Below are positions 1-10,620 of a stretch of 64,000 bases of DNA, piece by piece. Both the position numbers and the translations under genes were made by a program. The DNA is from Acanthaster planci (taxonomy: Eukaryota; Echinodermata; Asteroidea; Valvatida; Acanthasteridae). Positions within the stretch are counted from its first letter, which is position 1. Every line of letters starts with the position of its first letter. The notes beneath the pieces were generated by a model. That model saw only the letters and a program-made list of their open reading frames with translations. It made no database searches and had not been told where the DNA came from. The stretch covers positions 472,449 through 536,448 of the forward strand of contig NW_019091381.1 of the NCBI RefSeq assembly GCF_001949145.1, written 5' to 3'.

Positions 1-114
1 AGTATATTTATCCTACATTTATCTTACACATTGTTTTACTTTCAAACAGAATTTTTTTCAAGTGTCTTTGGTAAAACTAAAAATAAATTGAAAGGGCTGT
101 TATCTGGTGCTTAC

Positions 115-204
115 CTCCTCGTCCTGGTTGCCTCAGTCTCATCTTGACATCATGTACACGACTATCGGGCCCCGTGTTATCTTCTCTTCCAATATTGTCT
201 TGTT
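115..204 (-). CDS. Candidate internal coding exon, unknown gene
   Basis: On the minus strand a 90-bp open stretch of 29 full codons is bounded by a possible acceptor (TTTTTAAG, cut after 205) and a strong donor (GAG|GTAAGC at 114-113). The entering phase is 2 and the leaving phase 1. The peptide is hydrophilic and rich in Gly, Arg and Asp, ending LRQPGRG. I recognise no family. An in-frame stop lies just beyond the acceptor, so it is open only if spliced there. A second minus-strand donor-like site about 25 bp further upstream fits poorly with this reading. The neighbouring exons would lie outside the window or were not found. It could be chance. Confidence 0.22.
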
Positions 205-1250
205 CTTAAAAACAGTGACGTGACTCTTACTTTTCTGAACCAATTTCAAGAAAGAGATTTTCTTCCAGCGCACCTGCATGGTTTTGCAATCTCATAAGGT
301 ATTTTTAGCCGTGTCAAACTTAGTCCTTACACAAACTGAGAAATACAATGTGGATGTAGGTCTTCTAGCGATACACAGCTCGGATCTTCATGGTGAATTA
401 CAATCCAACATTGCGTGCGTTCAGTCATGTAATTCAAATCAACTTGAATGCTACATTCCAATCCGTTTAACCGACTGATATCCAAAATAATTGAACTTGA
501 GAGACGAGAATGTGGTGTGGTCGGAGAGGTGATGACTTTGATCGTGAACGCTTGGAGAACTTGGCCCATCTGCAGCCTGGTGGCTGTTTGGTCTCTCAGG
601 GAAGATGACAGGAAATGTGTCGATGTTTCTAGTCCCAACTTCTGCATTGACTTAACTTTCTGTTTTGTGTCTGAGACGCATTAGCATCTAATGTAGGTAT
701 ACTTGAACGTTAGCATCGACTTAAACGCTCTATTCAATGGAAATGCGTTCAAGCGTTGGTGAGTTTTTCTTTCATTATGGATTCTCCACAACTTTACACA
801 TGTGGATCACAATGTACTTGTCAAGGAAGCTGTTCTGCGCCCTCATGCGTTTGTCACAGAGAAAACGCTAGTTCTCTCAAGAAAAGGACCAAGTCTCGTC
901 GGCGGGGTTGTTGACTCGAAATGTCATCGAAAACTATCTCGCTAGGGTATTATTTTCTAGAATTGGACCCATCAAGGTTGAAATAAGAGGATCACTCGTG
1001 CGTGTGAATATCCCCCCTTGCAAAATAAAGCTTTACAATTAATCTGCGGATAAGTGGATTGTGATTACCACAGGCTCCTGGGTGAGATGTGTGGGCTTTG
1101 ATGTGGCTATTGTGCTTGAATAACTGATTCAAACATTCGGTTTTGCAAGGTAATAGAGCCTTCGCCAACTTGGGGCGATTTTCCTTTTTAAGAATCATCA
1201 TTTACAGTCTAGATGTTTACCTCAGTTGAGAACAAGACGTTGAAAGTGAT
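205..1250. other. No supported gene
   Basis: Only short overlapping open frames on both strands (up to about 106 codons), with no recognisable domain or consistent splice sites. Probably intergenic or intronic. Confidence 0.6.
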
Positions 1251-1506
1251 TAGTTGTGCTGTAGTTGTGCTGTAGTTGTGCTTAGTTGTGCTGTAGTTGT
1301 GCTGTAGTTGTGCTGCAGTTGTGCTGCAGTTGTGCTGCAGTTGTGCTGCAGTTGTGCTGCAGTTGTGCTGCAGTTGTGCTGTAGTTGTGCTGTAGTTGTG
1401 CTGTAGTTGTGCTGCAGTTGTGCTGTAGTTGTGCTGTAGTTGTGCTGTAGTTGTGCTGTAGTTGTGCTGCAGTTGTGCTGTAGTTGTGCTGTAGTTGTGC
1501 TTAGTT
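1251..1506. repeat. 11-bp minisatellite, about 23 copies
   Basis: The unit is GTAGTTGTGCT, with GCAGTTGTGCT as a common variant clustered in the middle. At least two copies (1251 and 1283) lack the first G and are 10 bp long, and the array ends in a broken unit. Because 11 bp is not a multiple of three and the unit has no stop in the relevant frame, the minus strand shows a long open frame with an 11-residue period rich in Gln, Asn, His, Ser and Thr. That frame is a by-product of the repeat, not a gene. Confidence 0.95.
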
Positions 1507-2607
1507 GAAGGGACTAAGAGTTTGAGTGAGTAGGAAATGATCTCCAACTGACTTATGATGAACAGCAAACAGTTGCATATAAAAAACAAGACCATTTAGG
1601 AACAAAAGACAACTATAACCCGATTCCTTGTAATGATGCCTTTAAAAATGGCAATTTTTCAATGTTTTTTAACTTAGCTCTCTAGGCTTAACACTAGGCT
1701 GCGCCGTTGCTCGAGGAAATGACATTACTTGACCACGCCCCTCCAACTCATCCCCGATACATATATACAATGGCTGTCAGGCTACAGCCCTTTGCTGGAG
1801 AACAGGGTTGTTTGGGTTTTTTCGTTTCATGATTTCTTGATTCATTTATCTTTCATTGTACATCCCTTAGCCAAGGACGTAAGTATGACTTGGCAGTTGA
1901 ATCGTTCTCTCTCATTGTTGCCAAGTGAAACAATATTGCAACATTTCTGAAGGTAATACGGAGGCTTTGAAAGGACAATTTTTGTAAGTCCACGTTTTTC
2001 CCAACCCGTATTGTTCCTTGACCTGCCAACAATAATGTCGCGCGCATATAGATCATCACGTTTACAGAGATAGTGTTCCGTAAACTGAGCATGATGTATG
2101 TATGATAGTAAAGTGCAGACTCGCAGCACCCATTAAGAAATTACTAAAAACAAAAAACCCTGTGTTTTTTCTCATTAGGATAAAAGACGGATCCTTGAAA
2201 GCGTCTTTTGATTTAATCCAGCGATGTTTCCTGATTCAACAGACCCACTCTTTCCTTCCTTCGGGATTTACACCCACGCCCCTCCCTACCAAAACACGAC
2301 ATGCGTCATTTTCATCACGTATGCAAGCTCTCGATGTTATTTAATTTGTGTATGTGGCCATTTAGTTCTAAATTGGACGAGGGGCGTGGGCAATATGGAA
2401 AACGTGATACAAATTCTTGTGTTCATGGTACATCATGCATTCACATTATTACGGTGGAAGGATGTCGGTGTTTCCTGAGAAGTAGGCCTACCGTGAGGTA
2501 AAAACTTGACGTAGACCAAGGCTGAAGGAAATGATTGGATATGTCTTATTTTCACGATTACTTTTTGCTGCAGGTGTATGTACGTGCGTTATACTCGTGC
2601 ATCTTGG
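1507..2607. other. No supported gene
   Basis: Only scattered short open frames on both strands, none with recognisable domains, convincing splice borders or codon structure. No RNA gene was seen. Confidence 0.55.
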
Positions 2608-2821
2608 GTAAAGGCGCCTTTCCATAATTATATACGTTTTGGGGTGCGTTGCGTACACGATGCTTTCATGCATTTTACTTTCACGGACACAAAAATCGAG
2701 GCCATTGACATGACACTCGTGTACGTTGCGTTCGCCTGTCAAAATCGCCCCGGGAACGATGTTGACGGATACGCAACGTTCGGCGCAAGTGTTGACTCGC
2801 ATATGGAAAGGCGTCTTTTAT
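2608..2821. mobile_element. Candidate small inverted-repeat element (MITE-like)
   Basis: A stretch of about 210 bp begins AAAGGCGCCTTTCCATA and ends with its near-complement TATGGAAAGGCGTCTTTT, giving terminal inverted repeats of about 17 bp with one or two mismatches. The interior is richer in CpG than its flanks. No target-site duplication is clear, though TA or TTA trinucleotides lie at both ends. There is no coding capacity, so if it is a transposon it is non-autonomous. The superfamily is not assigned. Confidence 0.5.
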
Positions 2822-3911
2822 AGTGTTCGTATTCTACAGACCTTTTTGCCTGCATCAGAAGCGAAGTTTTCCTCGCCAGTGGTTGACAAAACAATGGCTG
2901 GCCGTGAGTACAAAACCGAACGAATAATAGCCAGTTCGGTATTTCAAAAAGCAAATGTCTTTGGGGAGTAATGCATACGCGTGAGTCAGCGTATGTGGCT
3001 GTGCTGATAGCCATTATAAAGACATTGAGATCAAAGGGACACCGTCACGCACGCGCGTAGCCACAGTTCCTAAATAGCCTCGTTCTGGGCATGCGCTGTT
3101 TAACTTACCGAAAAATCTCATTCACAAAGTGTAAAATAAAAAATCTCATGTTAACAGTAAAATATTTCAATTAAATACTAACAGAGAATGCCTCACCGAT
3201 GAAGCAAAATGTACATGTTGTTGGCAAACATGCATTGATAAAGTTTCCTCAACTTGGCTACCTGTAGAAAGTGGCGGTCTACGTTGTAAGCAAAAGAAGG
3301 TTTCCACACACGACAAAGGGGGCGCCAGGAGAAAAAAAAATTTGCTCGTCTTACCTAAAGAACAGAAAATGATGAAATATTATACAACAAATGGTATTGT
3401 TCTATGCGATAAAAGTATTTTATTCACGGTGTAAATCTCTTCACACAGCACATGAATTTTTACGTATTGGTTCCAGGAAGTAATAGCACACTTCCTGTGC
3501 AATTCTACACATCAAGACACTATACTACAAACAAAAATCCTGACACACCGATCTGAGAATTGTTGGTCAATTTTGTTTACAATTCGAGTTAGGATTTTCC
3601 CAGTGAGGCCATTAATATGTACTCATCTCGTTCCAATAACTATCTGAGCAAAACTTATATTTCAGCAGAAACCTAACAGTATCTTTCAAAGAACTGTGAA
3701 ACGAGTTGAAATTCATTCTGCATGACGTTGATTGTCGAACGAATTTTAAATCATTCTATAAGGCTAGGATCTTTTTACACTTAAAACAGGGCAGGTGTTT
3801 CCATTACAAGCCAATATGTTGATTGATTTAGTTCAAAAATTGATTGAAAAATGTGAGGAATCAATATCATGACAGTCTTTTCGAAAGTTTTCATGAATAA
3901 ATAAAACACTA
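2822..3911. other. No supported gene
   Basis: AT-rich sequence with no open frame above about 60 codons beyond 3014, and no recognisable element. Confidence 0.6.
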
Positions 3912-4325
3912 CGACAACTAAGAACTTTTCTGAAACCATGGCAAACACGTCCTCTTGTCTGGAAAATAATATTCAAGAATATTCTTAGTCATAAGACGAC
4001 TAAGAACTTTTCTAAAACCATGGCAAACACGTCCTCTTGTCTGGAAAATAATATTCAAGAATATTCTTAGTCATAGTACGACTAAGAACTTTTCTGAAAC
4101 CATGGCAAACACGCTCCTCTTGTCTGGAAAATAATATTCAAGAATATTCTTAGTCATAGTACGACTAAGAACTTTTCTGAAACCATGGCAAACACGTCCT
4201 CTTGTCTGGAAAATAATATTCAAGAATATTCTTAGTCATAGTACGACTAAGAACTTTTCTGAAACCATGGCAAACACGTCCTCTTGTCTGGAAAATAATA
4301 TTCAAGAATATTCTTAGTCATAGTT
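3912..4325. repeat. 82-bp tandem array, five copies
   Basis: Five head-to-tail copies start at AAGAACTTTTCT (3920, 4002, 4084, 4167, 4249). The spacing is 82 bp, except one 83-bp unit with a single extra C in the CACGTCCTC segment. Copies differ at only a few bases, so the array is young or homogenised. Each junction reads TTCTTAGTC, a short spacer, then GACTAAGAA, a 9-bp inverted repeat, and the unit also contains the near-palindrome AATATTCAAGAATATT. Both could extrude hairpins. The array lies just downstream of the 3' end of the peptide gene at 4952-5317. Confidence 0.95.
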
Positions 4326-4330
4326 TTATT
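4325..4330 (-). terminator. Candidate polyadenylation signal for the peptide gene
   Basis: The plus strand reads TTTATT, so the minus strand reads AATAAA about 620 bp downstream of the stop codon at 4952. It is the first canonical hexamer I see on that strand. The assignment rests on position alone. Confidence 0.3.
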
Positions 4331-4951
4331 TCAGATTGAATTTCACGAAAAACATACAAACTTAGATTACGAACTTTTGCGTTATGGAGACCCTAAGAGA
4401 AGACACTTCTGTAGAAAGTCTTGGCTAATGGTTGAATGCCAAAATAAATCATGGAGATGACTATTTTTGGATCATATTTTCTTTGTAGTTGATTTTTCCC
4501 TAAAATTTTTACTTAAAGAATAAGAGGGGATTGTAATGAATATGAAAATGTATACATGTATTTCATGCGATTAATAAGTCAAGCAAATTTAATAGTTGGT
4601 AAAGCAATATATATATTGGGAAAGGACGAGGCCAAGACTTTGGAAACTACGATAGATTCGTGAATAGATTAAATAGGTTGTTGATTGAATGGGTTACAAG
4701 GCACACTGGACAGATTGGGAATGCGTCTAAACGCATTTAAACGCACATATCAGAAGTCATGTGTCTTCCGCAGATGATAACAAAACCAATCGATTACCTT
4801 AAGATTTTTCGAATTCAAGATTTGTATTAATCCATCCGCACAACTTTGCTTAAGATTTTGCAAACGCACGCGGAAAAGACATTCGCATATCAAGAGACTG
4901 TGCCGTTAATTCCAGAGAGCATTCTGTTTTAGTGTCAAAGACAGACTTTTT

Positions 4952-5317
4952 TTAGCGGCGACGATCCCAGCTGCGCTTCCACCCTCTTTGGTTACATATG
5001 TTGCCTCGGCAGTTTGGTTTTTGCGGCGAGAAACGCAGCTGCCTGGAGTCCCGACGAAATGCTGCTCTCTCGTTGTTGGCCTCGAGTAAACGCATCGCCA
5101 GCTGCTCCAGTGGTAGGATATTGTCCGAATCAGCGTCTTGAGCAGTGGTTATTCTCTCGGCCACAGCTTCCACTGCAGCGGGGTAGTACGGTTGGTTATA
5201 AAATTCACCCATTCGGTAACCATGTTCATCATCTGCGGTTCGCCATGTTATGCCAGCTGATGTAAGACTGGCCAATACGGCTGCAGCTAGAAGATACGTC
5301 ACGGCCTGAATATGCAT
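4952..5317 (-). CDS. Small secreted peptide precursor, probable neuropeptide or hormone
   Basis: A 121-residue protein in one uninterrupted frame. Residues 1-21 form a clear signal peptide with a hydrophobic core (LLAAAVLASL) and small residues at the cut site. The next ~65 residues are acidic and aromatic, like a spacer. Basic sites follow: Arg88-Arg89, Lys114-Arg115 and Arg119-Arg121. Cutting at 89 and 114 would release a 24-residue peptide with one cysteine pair, Cys103 and Cys108 (CRGNIC), and a C-terminal Trp. No Gly precedes the basic site, so it would not be amidated. The Cys-x4-Cys spacing occurs in urotensin II and vasopressin/oxytocin, but no other residue of those families is present and I do not assign it. 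A minus-strand acceptor at 5375-5376 (TTTTCATCACACAG) suggests the exon starts at 5374, with the 5'UTR further upstream. This ATG precedes the signal peptide directly. It is more likely real than chance because signal, basic sites and splice border agree. Confidence 0.72.
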   Translation of the reverse strand: MHIQAVTYLLAAAVLASLTSAGITWRTADDEHGYRMGEFYNQPYYPAAVEAVAERITTAQDADSDNILPLEQLAMRLLEANNERAAFRRDSRQLRFSPQKPNCRGNICNQRGWKRSWDRRR

Positions 5318-5374
5318 GATGAGGATTGTTTATGATGGCTCAGCAAATGTTTAGTCTCAGCAAAAGGAGCTAGT

Positions 5375-8300
5375 CTGTGTGATGAAAATAAAAGAACAAG
5401 GAAAAAGATATCCACATTAATAAGCTGTCAATTGAGTAATTGTCCTGTGTTACACTACCAAGACGTTCGTGGCACAGATGAACTTGGTAGATGATTGTCA
5501 TTAATGTCAAACATAATTATGGAATTACATACAATCACTTTAGAAAATTGCAGGAACGGAGCAATAATTCTTGTTTGATATTGTGCCTCTTCACAAAAGT
5601 TTAAGATCACTGCAGCGACCGGTATCTTAGCAACAAATGCAAAGACCTAGAAATGTCAGTTACCCATCAACAATTAACCACAAACTTATACAAACACTGG
5701 AAAAATGTAAACACTATTGATGACAAGTGTCCTCATTCTATTAAGAAAAACACGAGTGCACAAATCAAAGAGAAACGTAAACAATATAAAAAACGAATCG
5801 AATGTCCTTATTTTGAAACCCATGTACACAAATCAGTCAAACAAGAAAGTTTTACATTGTCTGGTTCTGTTATCTCTCAGTACGTCTCTGTTTCCAAACG
5901 TACCGTTCAAAATCTCAGCAGCCGTTTTTGAAAGAATACATGACCGATTTACCGGAGGAGAGAGAAGGGGAAGATTGCTTTATGCACATTCCGTCCGTGC
6001 ATAGTCAGACGCTGACACAACGCGTTAACTCTAAGTATTCAACACTAAACCTCCCATTCAGTAATCATTTGAGTGCATCTGTGCTTTCGATCATGAAGGT
6101 CAAAGTCTAGCTTCATTAAGAAATCACTTAGCATGTGACGCTCGATGTTGGCAGTATATTTAGCGGGACGCGACAGAAAAGAGGCTTGTTGTCTCACGCA
6201 ATACGTGTAATAACATCTGTTTGATTTGAGTTCACTGGAGAAATTCTCTGGGAAACGGTATCAAAAATTAACAGCAACACAGTTGAAATCAACCTTTTGC
6301 AGTTGCTGTAAGTTGGTGTCTCCTATACCTGTGCATGAAATTCAGATCTATTCAGGCGCTATGTCTATCCACAATCATCACCAAGTGACGAGATCTTGAT
6401 AGGCTACATGACGTCAAAAATGATCCGAATGGTTGTCAGAAAAGTCATTTTAACATCTCGGTCGTACAGTGAAAAACAGAAAATCCTGTAGTCCATCTTT
6501 TAAAAAGTCAAATTCTTGGCATCAAAAAGTCTTTGATATTGCTCATTAGAGTTGGAATTCTGCGTAGGTCAAGTTTATCCGCATATTTTGGCATCTCAGT
6601 TGACATTTTTCCTGTACTACAAGGCACAAAAATGCAGGATCAAATCCTAAATCAAAATCTCCAAAACTGATCCATACGCCGGCCCGTATATTTTTCGACA
6701 AAGGATAGTCCAACTCCTGATCAGAGTGCAACATTTACCACGAACTATCGGAAACACCAGTGCTCTTAAAATAACTCCCTACTAAAGCCAGAATCTCATC
6801 GAAACCGGGCTGCTTAAACCCAACTTTGATCTTTTCAGCCCTTCTCTATTTCAACTAGTCCTCTTATAAACTGACACGTCGATGCACCAGCGCCGATAAT
6901 TTTGATGATGCGACAGTGACAGTCCTTCATTTCTCTTTCAATTCCTCACTGCACTGCCATTAAACCGCCATGATACACACTGCTTTGAGTTTTATTAGTG
7001 AGACACTTTTGTGTCATTTATTGTGAAAGATTATTCATCTGTTTAGTGAAATGTAATCTTTAGAACACTCGTCGGCAATACCACCCCCATGAAACTCGTA
7101 TTTTATACTTTACACGTGGGCGATGTGACATGGAATACGCCATAGTCAATGAATAATTTTCATCGGAAATGAATTAAATGAAAAAAATCTATAAGGTGAC
7201 GATCATAGCGTGTAGTGCCGGCGAATCGTAACAGTCTCGAGTTATCAGGAGCAGAATGGCAAAAATAAAATTATAATTTGTTTATAACCAGGGTTTTTTT
7301 CACTCTTTTTATAGTTCTGTTGGAGTGTATTGCTCCCAATCGTTCGACGGTTATTCTTCCATGCAGATTCAAAGAAATGTGGTAGACAAGCAACTTAAGA
7401 AAATTTAAAAGAAATATGTACACTTTGGGAAAATTGTTTTCGCCTTTTTTGTTTTTTTGAACATTTAGGGATCTTGGTCGAATTATTTGAAATTAAGCAG
7501 TTGTATCTGCCGGAGGCCTATGTTACTGAGTAAACATCTTTGCGATGATACGTATTTCAACAGAAGCAGAATATTTCTTTCTGTTCTTCCCAAGCCCTCG
7601 GCAATTGACATTTCTTTCTGAACATCATTCTCACTCAATAAAAAGCCATCATCGATTTGCTCCCAGGACAGCAAAGAATCCATTTCAATTCTCGTGTTTG
7701 TAAGACGAACGATCCACATCCCTAATCCTCCCGAGGCAGTATAAGTCCGGAAGAGTTCTTGTGGCATGTCTTGTATCCTCGGTAAGTGAAGTAAGAATTC
7801 CCATATTGAGGGAACTAGAACCCCGCATGACTAATCTCATCGGTCCGTATAACTATTTCAAATTGCGAAGGCCACGAGAAACAACCTTAGCAAGGCTTTG
7901 CTCTCTTCCGGGGGTCCTTTCGGCAATATACACCAGAGTGATTTTTCCCGTTACCACCTCTAAACACTTGGGTGTCGTATCCCCTAAACGTAATCGCGTA
8001 TGTCTAGTTTTCTCTTATGCGTGAAACATCGATGGGTCGGGAGCGTTTGGAATGAGCTGCCACCACCAGGATTTCACTGCAATTTCGCCTCTGAGCATGA
8101 ACAAATTACCCGAGCTCTGTGGGATACTATCTGTCAATTATACCAACTTGTATGTTTTGCCATGAAATTCCCACGGCATTCACTAAAGCATGTTATTGTG
8201 GGAAAATTATATAGCTGTAAAGTGAGTACAGCAAGGAACAGAGAAAAGTGATGTTTACTTTGAGAGGGGAGAACAGCTTTTGTTTGCACTTGTAGATTAA

Positions 8301-10390
8301 TTAACCCTAACAATCCCCAATCCTCAAATTTCAATACATTGCATGATTTTACATACACCTTAGAGGTTTAGGGTTAAAAAAAGACAAGAAAGAGATTAGT
8401 GTTCACACTAAACGCCTTTTTGACATCTGTGATGTAGATTCTCTGGACAGTGGCCCGGTGCTTTACAATACTACAGTTCAGTGAACTATCGTCTGAAAGT
8501 CGTAAAATAAAATATGTATTCTTTTCATTCCCTCAAGACAGGAATAAGTGTCGAAATCTCTATTAAACCTATCGGCAGCTGCTATAACGGTAATCATTCT
8601 CAACTAAACCAAAATTCTTTGTGTCACCTGTTTCTTCAATTAAAGCAAAATTGAACAGTAGGTGATGTAGTCTCCGGTCATGCACAAAGGCTTGAATAGT
8701 TACTCATTTGGAACCTTTTTTAAATGAAGATGCCATGCCCTGGAAACGGAATGTGAATTTTAAAAATATGTTTAGAACGTGGCGTATTATCAAAGCATAT
8801 TAGTTTTAGCTTTCCGTCCCCCAAATTCCCGATGTTATCAGTGGACCCAGAGGATTTGTATTCTATCTTATCTGTGGTCCCAGGGCATTTGAGTCTAGCA
8901 GGTCATCGAATCCAACTTGCTGGCATCAAAAGATTGTCCGGGGACAAAGATTACCTTAAATCCGCCTCAAGGGGGCGGCGCCTAGCTCGCTGCTAGAATA
9001 TGAATAAATGAAATGTATATTTTCAGAAATATAAACAAAATAATTCATATCAAGTATGATTTAATACGTTGCATAAAATCTGTGTAATATTACTGTTTGA
9101 TATTTAGGATCAAGGAAACAAGAATTCTCTGAAATCCGTTCCTTGGGGAATGTGTAGTGTAAATTGCTTTTTCCGTGTGTTCATTTGGATATTCCTAAAT
9201 TTAGATATTTCAAATGTAATTTACAGAATTTAAAGTTATATCAAAATTTGATAAATGCAAGTTTGCCTGTTTGGCATTTAAAAAAAAGGTCAAACTGTAT
9301 AAAACCACTGGAACTGGTGTCAAGTGACTTTAATTTACAAGTAATACCAGATCATTTTAACATTGAGGAATTTCCTCTTCATTGTGATCACTGATTTGGC
9401 TTATGGTATGACCCCAAAGAAAAAGCAGTTTTACACCAAGTAAACATTCTGATACTAAGAAGTGATTTCATGGCGTTGTGTGTCGTAGATGAACTCTACA
9501 AAGCACTTCTGTTGGTTATATTTTAAGAAAACGCCAATCAAGACGCAACAAGAAATGAAAATATACATAAGGCTACGCAATAAACTTCAACTTCGCATTA
9601 TATTCACAGTCTTGAGGTGCTCACCCCACTTTGGTTCGATATGTGGGGTGAAATACATTTCAAGAATTGCTTGAAAAACATCTGTAAGTTTTCTTTTCGT
9701 TAGATCAGCTCGAGAGACATTTCTACAATTCGTGCCTAGTGTTTCACACTGCCTGCAAACATCATATCGACCCCTATGCACACGTTTTACTCTTGAGTTC
9801 GTAAATTTCATACCATACTCTTAATGGTGGACTTTCACTTCAACATTTACCTGTTTGTGAAAGTGCGAAGCCCAGTATAGAGCGTTCCTTTACAGCCACA
9901 GGGAAACTCGACAAATTACCAATGAATAATATACGAATCTGTATATTTATTTCAAGCAAAATGCAGTGACATTTAAATCTCAATAATATTGATATAATCA
10001 AGCAATTAGATGGTAATAGACGTAAACCTTTTGAGTGTTTTTTCTCTGTTTCGATGTCCTTGAGCATTGAGTTACCAAACTAACAGAACACGTTTTTAAT
10101 TCACAAACAACGATTTTAATTTCAAGTAATGTCTTCGTAATCTCATGAAGATAATTTCAGGAATATTCGGGCTGAAAGCTGTCGCGTACAAATTCGCTTT
10201 TCTTTCGTTCATCTGCGTTATGTACAACTCTGAAAATAGTAGTTTACAACCAGAAATGATTGATAAATTCACTGTTTTCATTGAGTGAAAGTGAATTTTA
10301 TTCAGATTTTGAAAATCAGTTTAGTTTTTCAATTTGACCGCAGCTAGTGCAAAGCAACAAATGAATTAAAAGCCGCGAGGAAACTCACCT
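5375..10390. other. No supported coding exon; possible 5'UTR intron of the peptide gene
   Basis: About 5 kb without a convincing coding exon. Open frames of 60-95 codons occur on both strands (for example near 5653, 7483, 7761 and 9587) but have no domain, biased codon use or consistent splice pairs. If the donor at 10390 and acceptor at 5376 pair, the whole stretch is one minus-strand intron. Confidence 0.4.
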
Positions 10391-10620
10391 TGAATTTCAG
10401 ACGAATCGAGCAGAATCAAAAGTGCGGTAAATTGTTCATCACTTTGTGTCTTGGCTTCGCGTCCCAGCTACAAAATGATTCAACCAAACGTCCGAGTAAT
10501 GCGCGCTTTGTTGTCAAATTGCAGACGACACACTCTTGCAAATTTCGATAGACCAGTGTCTGAGCACTTACTCTATGAGTTGAGCTGAGCCGCAATTGTT
10601 ATGAGAAACAACTCACCCTT
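10391..10620 (-). promoter_or_regulatory. Candidate 5' non-coding exon and promoter region, minus strand
   Basis: A strong minus-strand donor (ATTCAAG|GTGAGTTT, exon side ending at 10391) closes a stretch with more CpG than its surroundings. The only nearby ATG on this strand opens a frame of a few codons, so the exon would be untranslated. It is the nearest plausible first exon for the peptide precursor at 4952-5317, whose coding exon has a good acceptor at 5376. The start point and the pairing are inference. Confidence 0.3.

Noticed and set aside
1209-1595. 128-codon minus-strand frame with an 11-residue repeat
   Set aside because: Produced entirely by the 11-bp minisatellite; no coding signal outside it.
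9587-9811. Minus-strand 74-codon frame with a CRQC motif and possible splice sites
   Set aside because: No partner exon and no recognisable zinc-binding or other domain.
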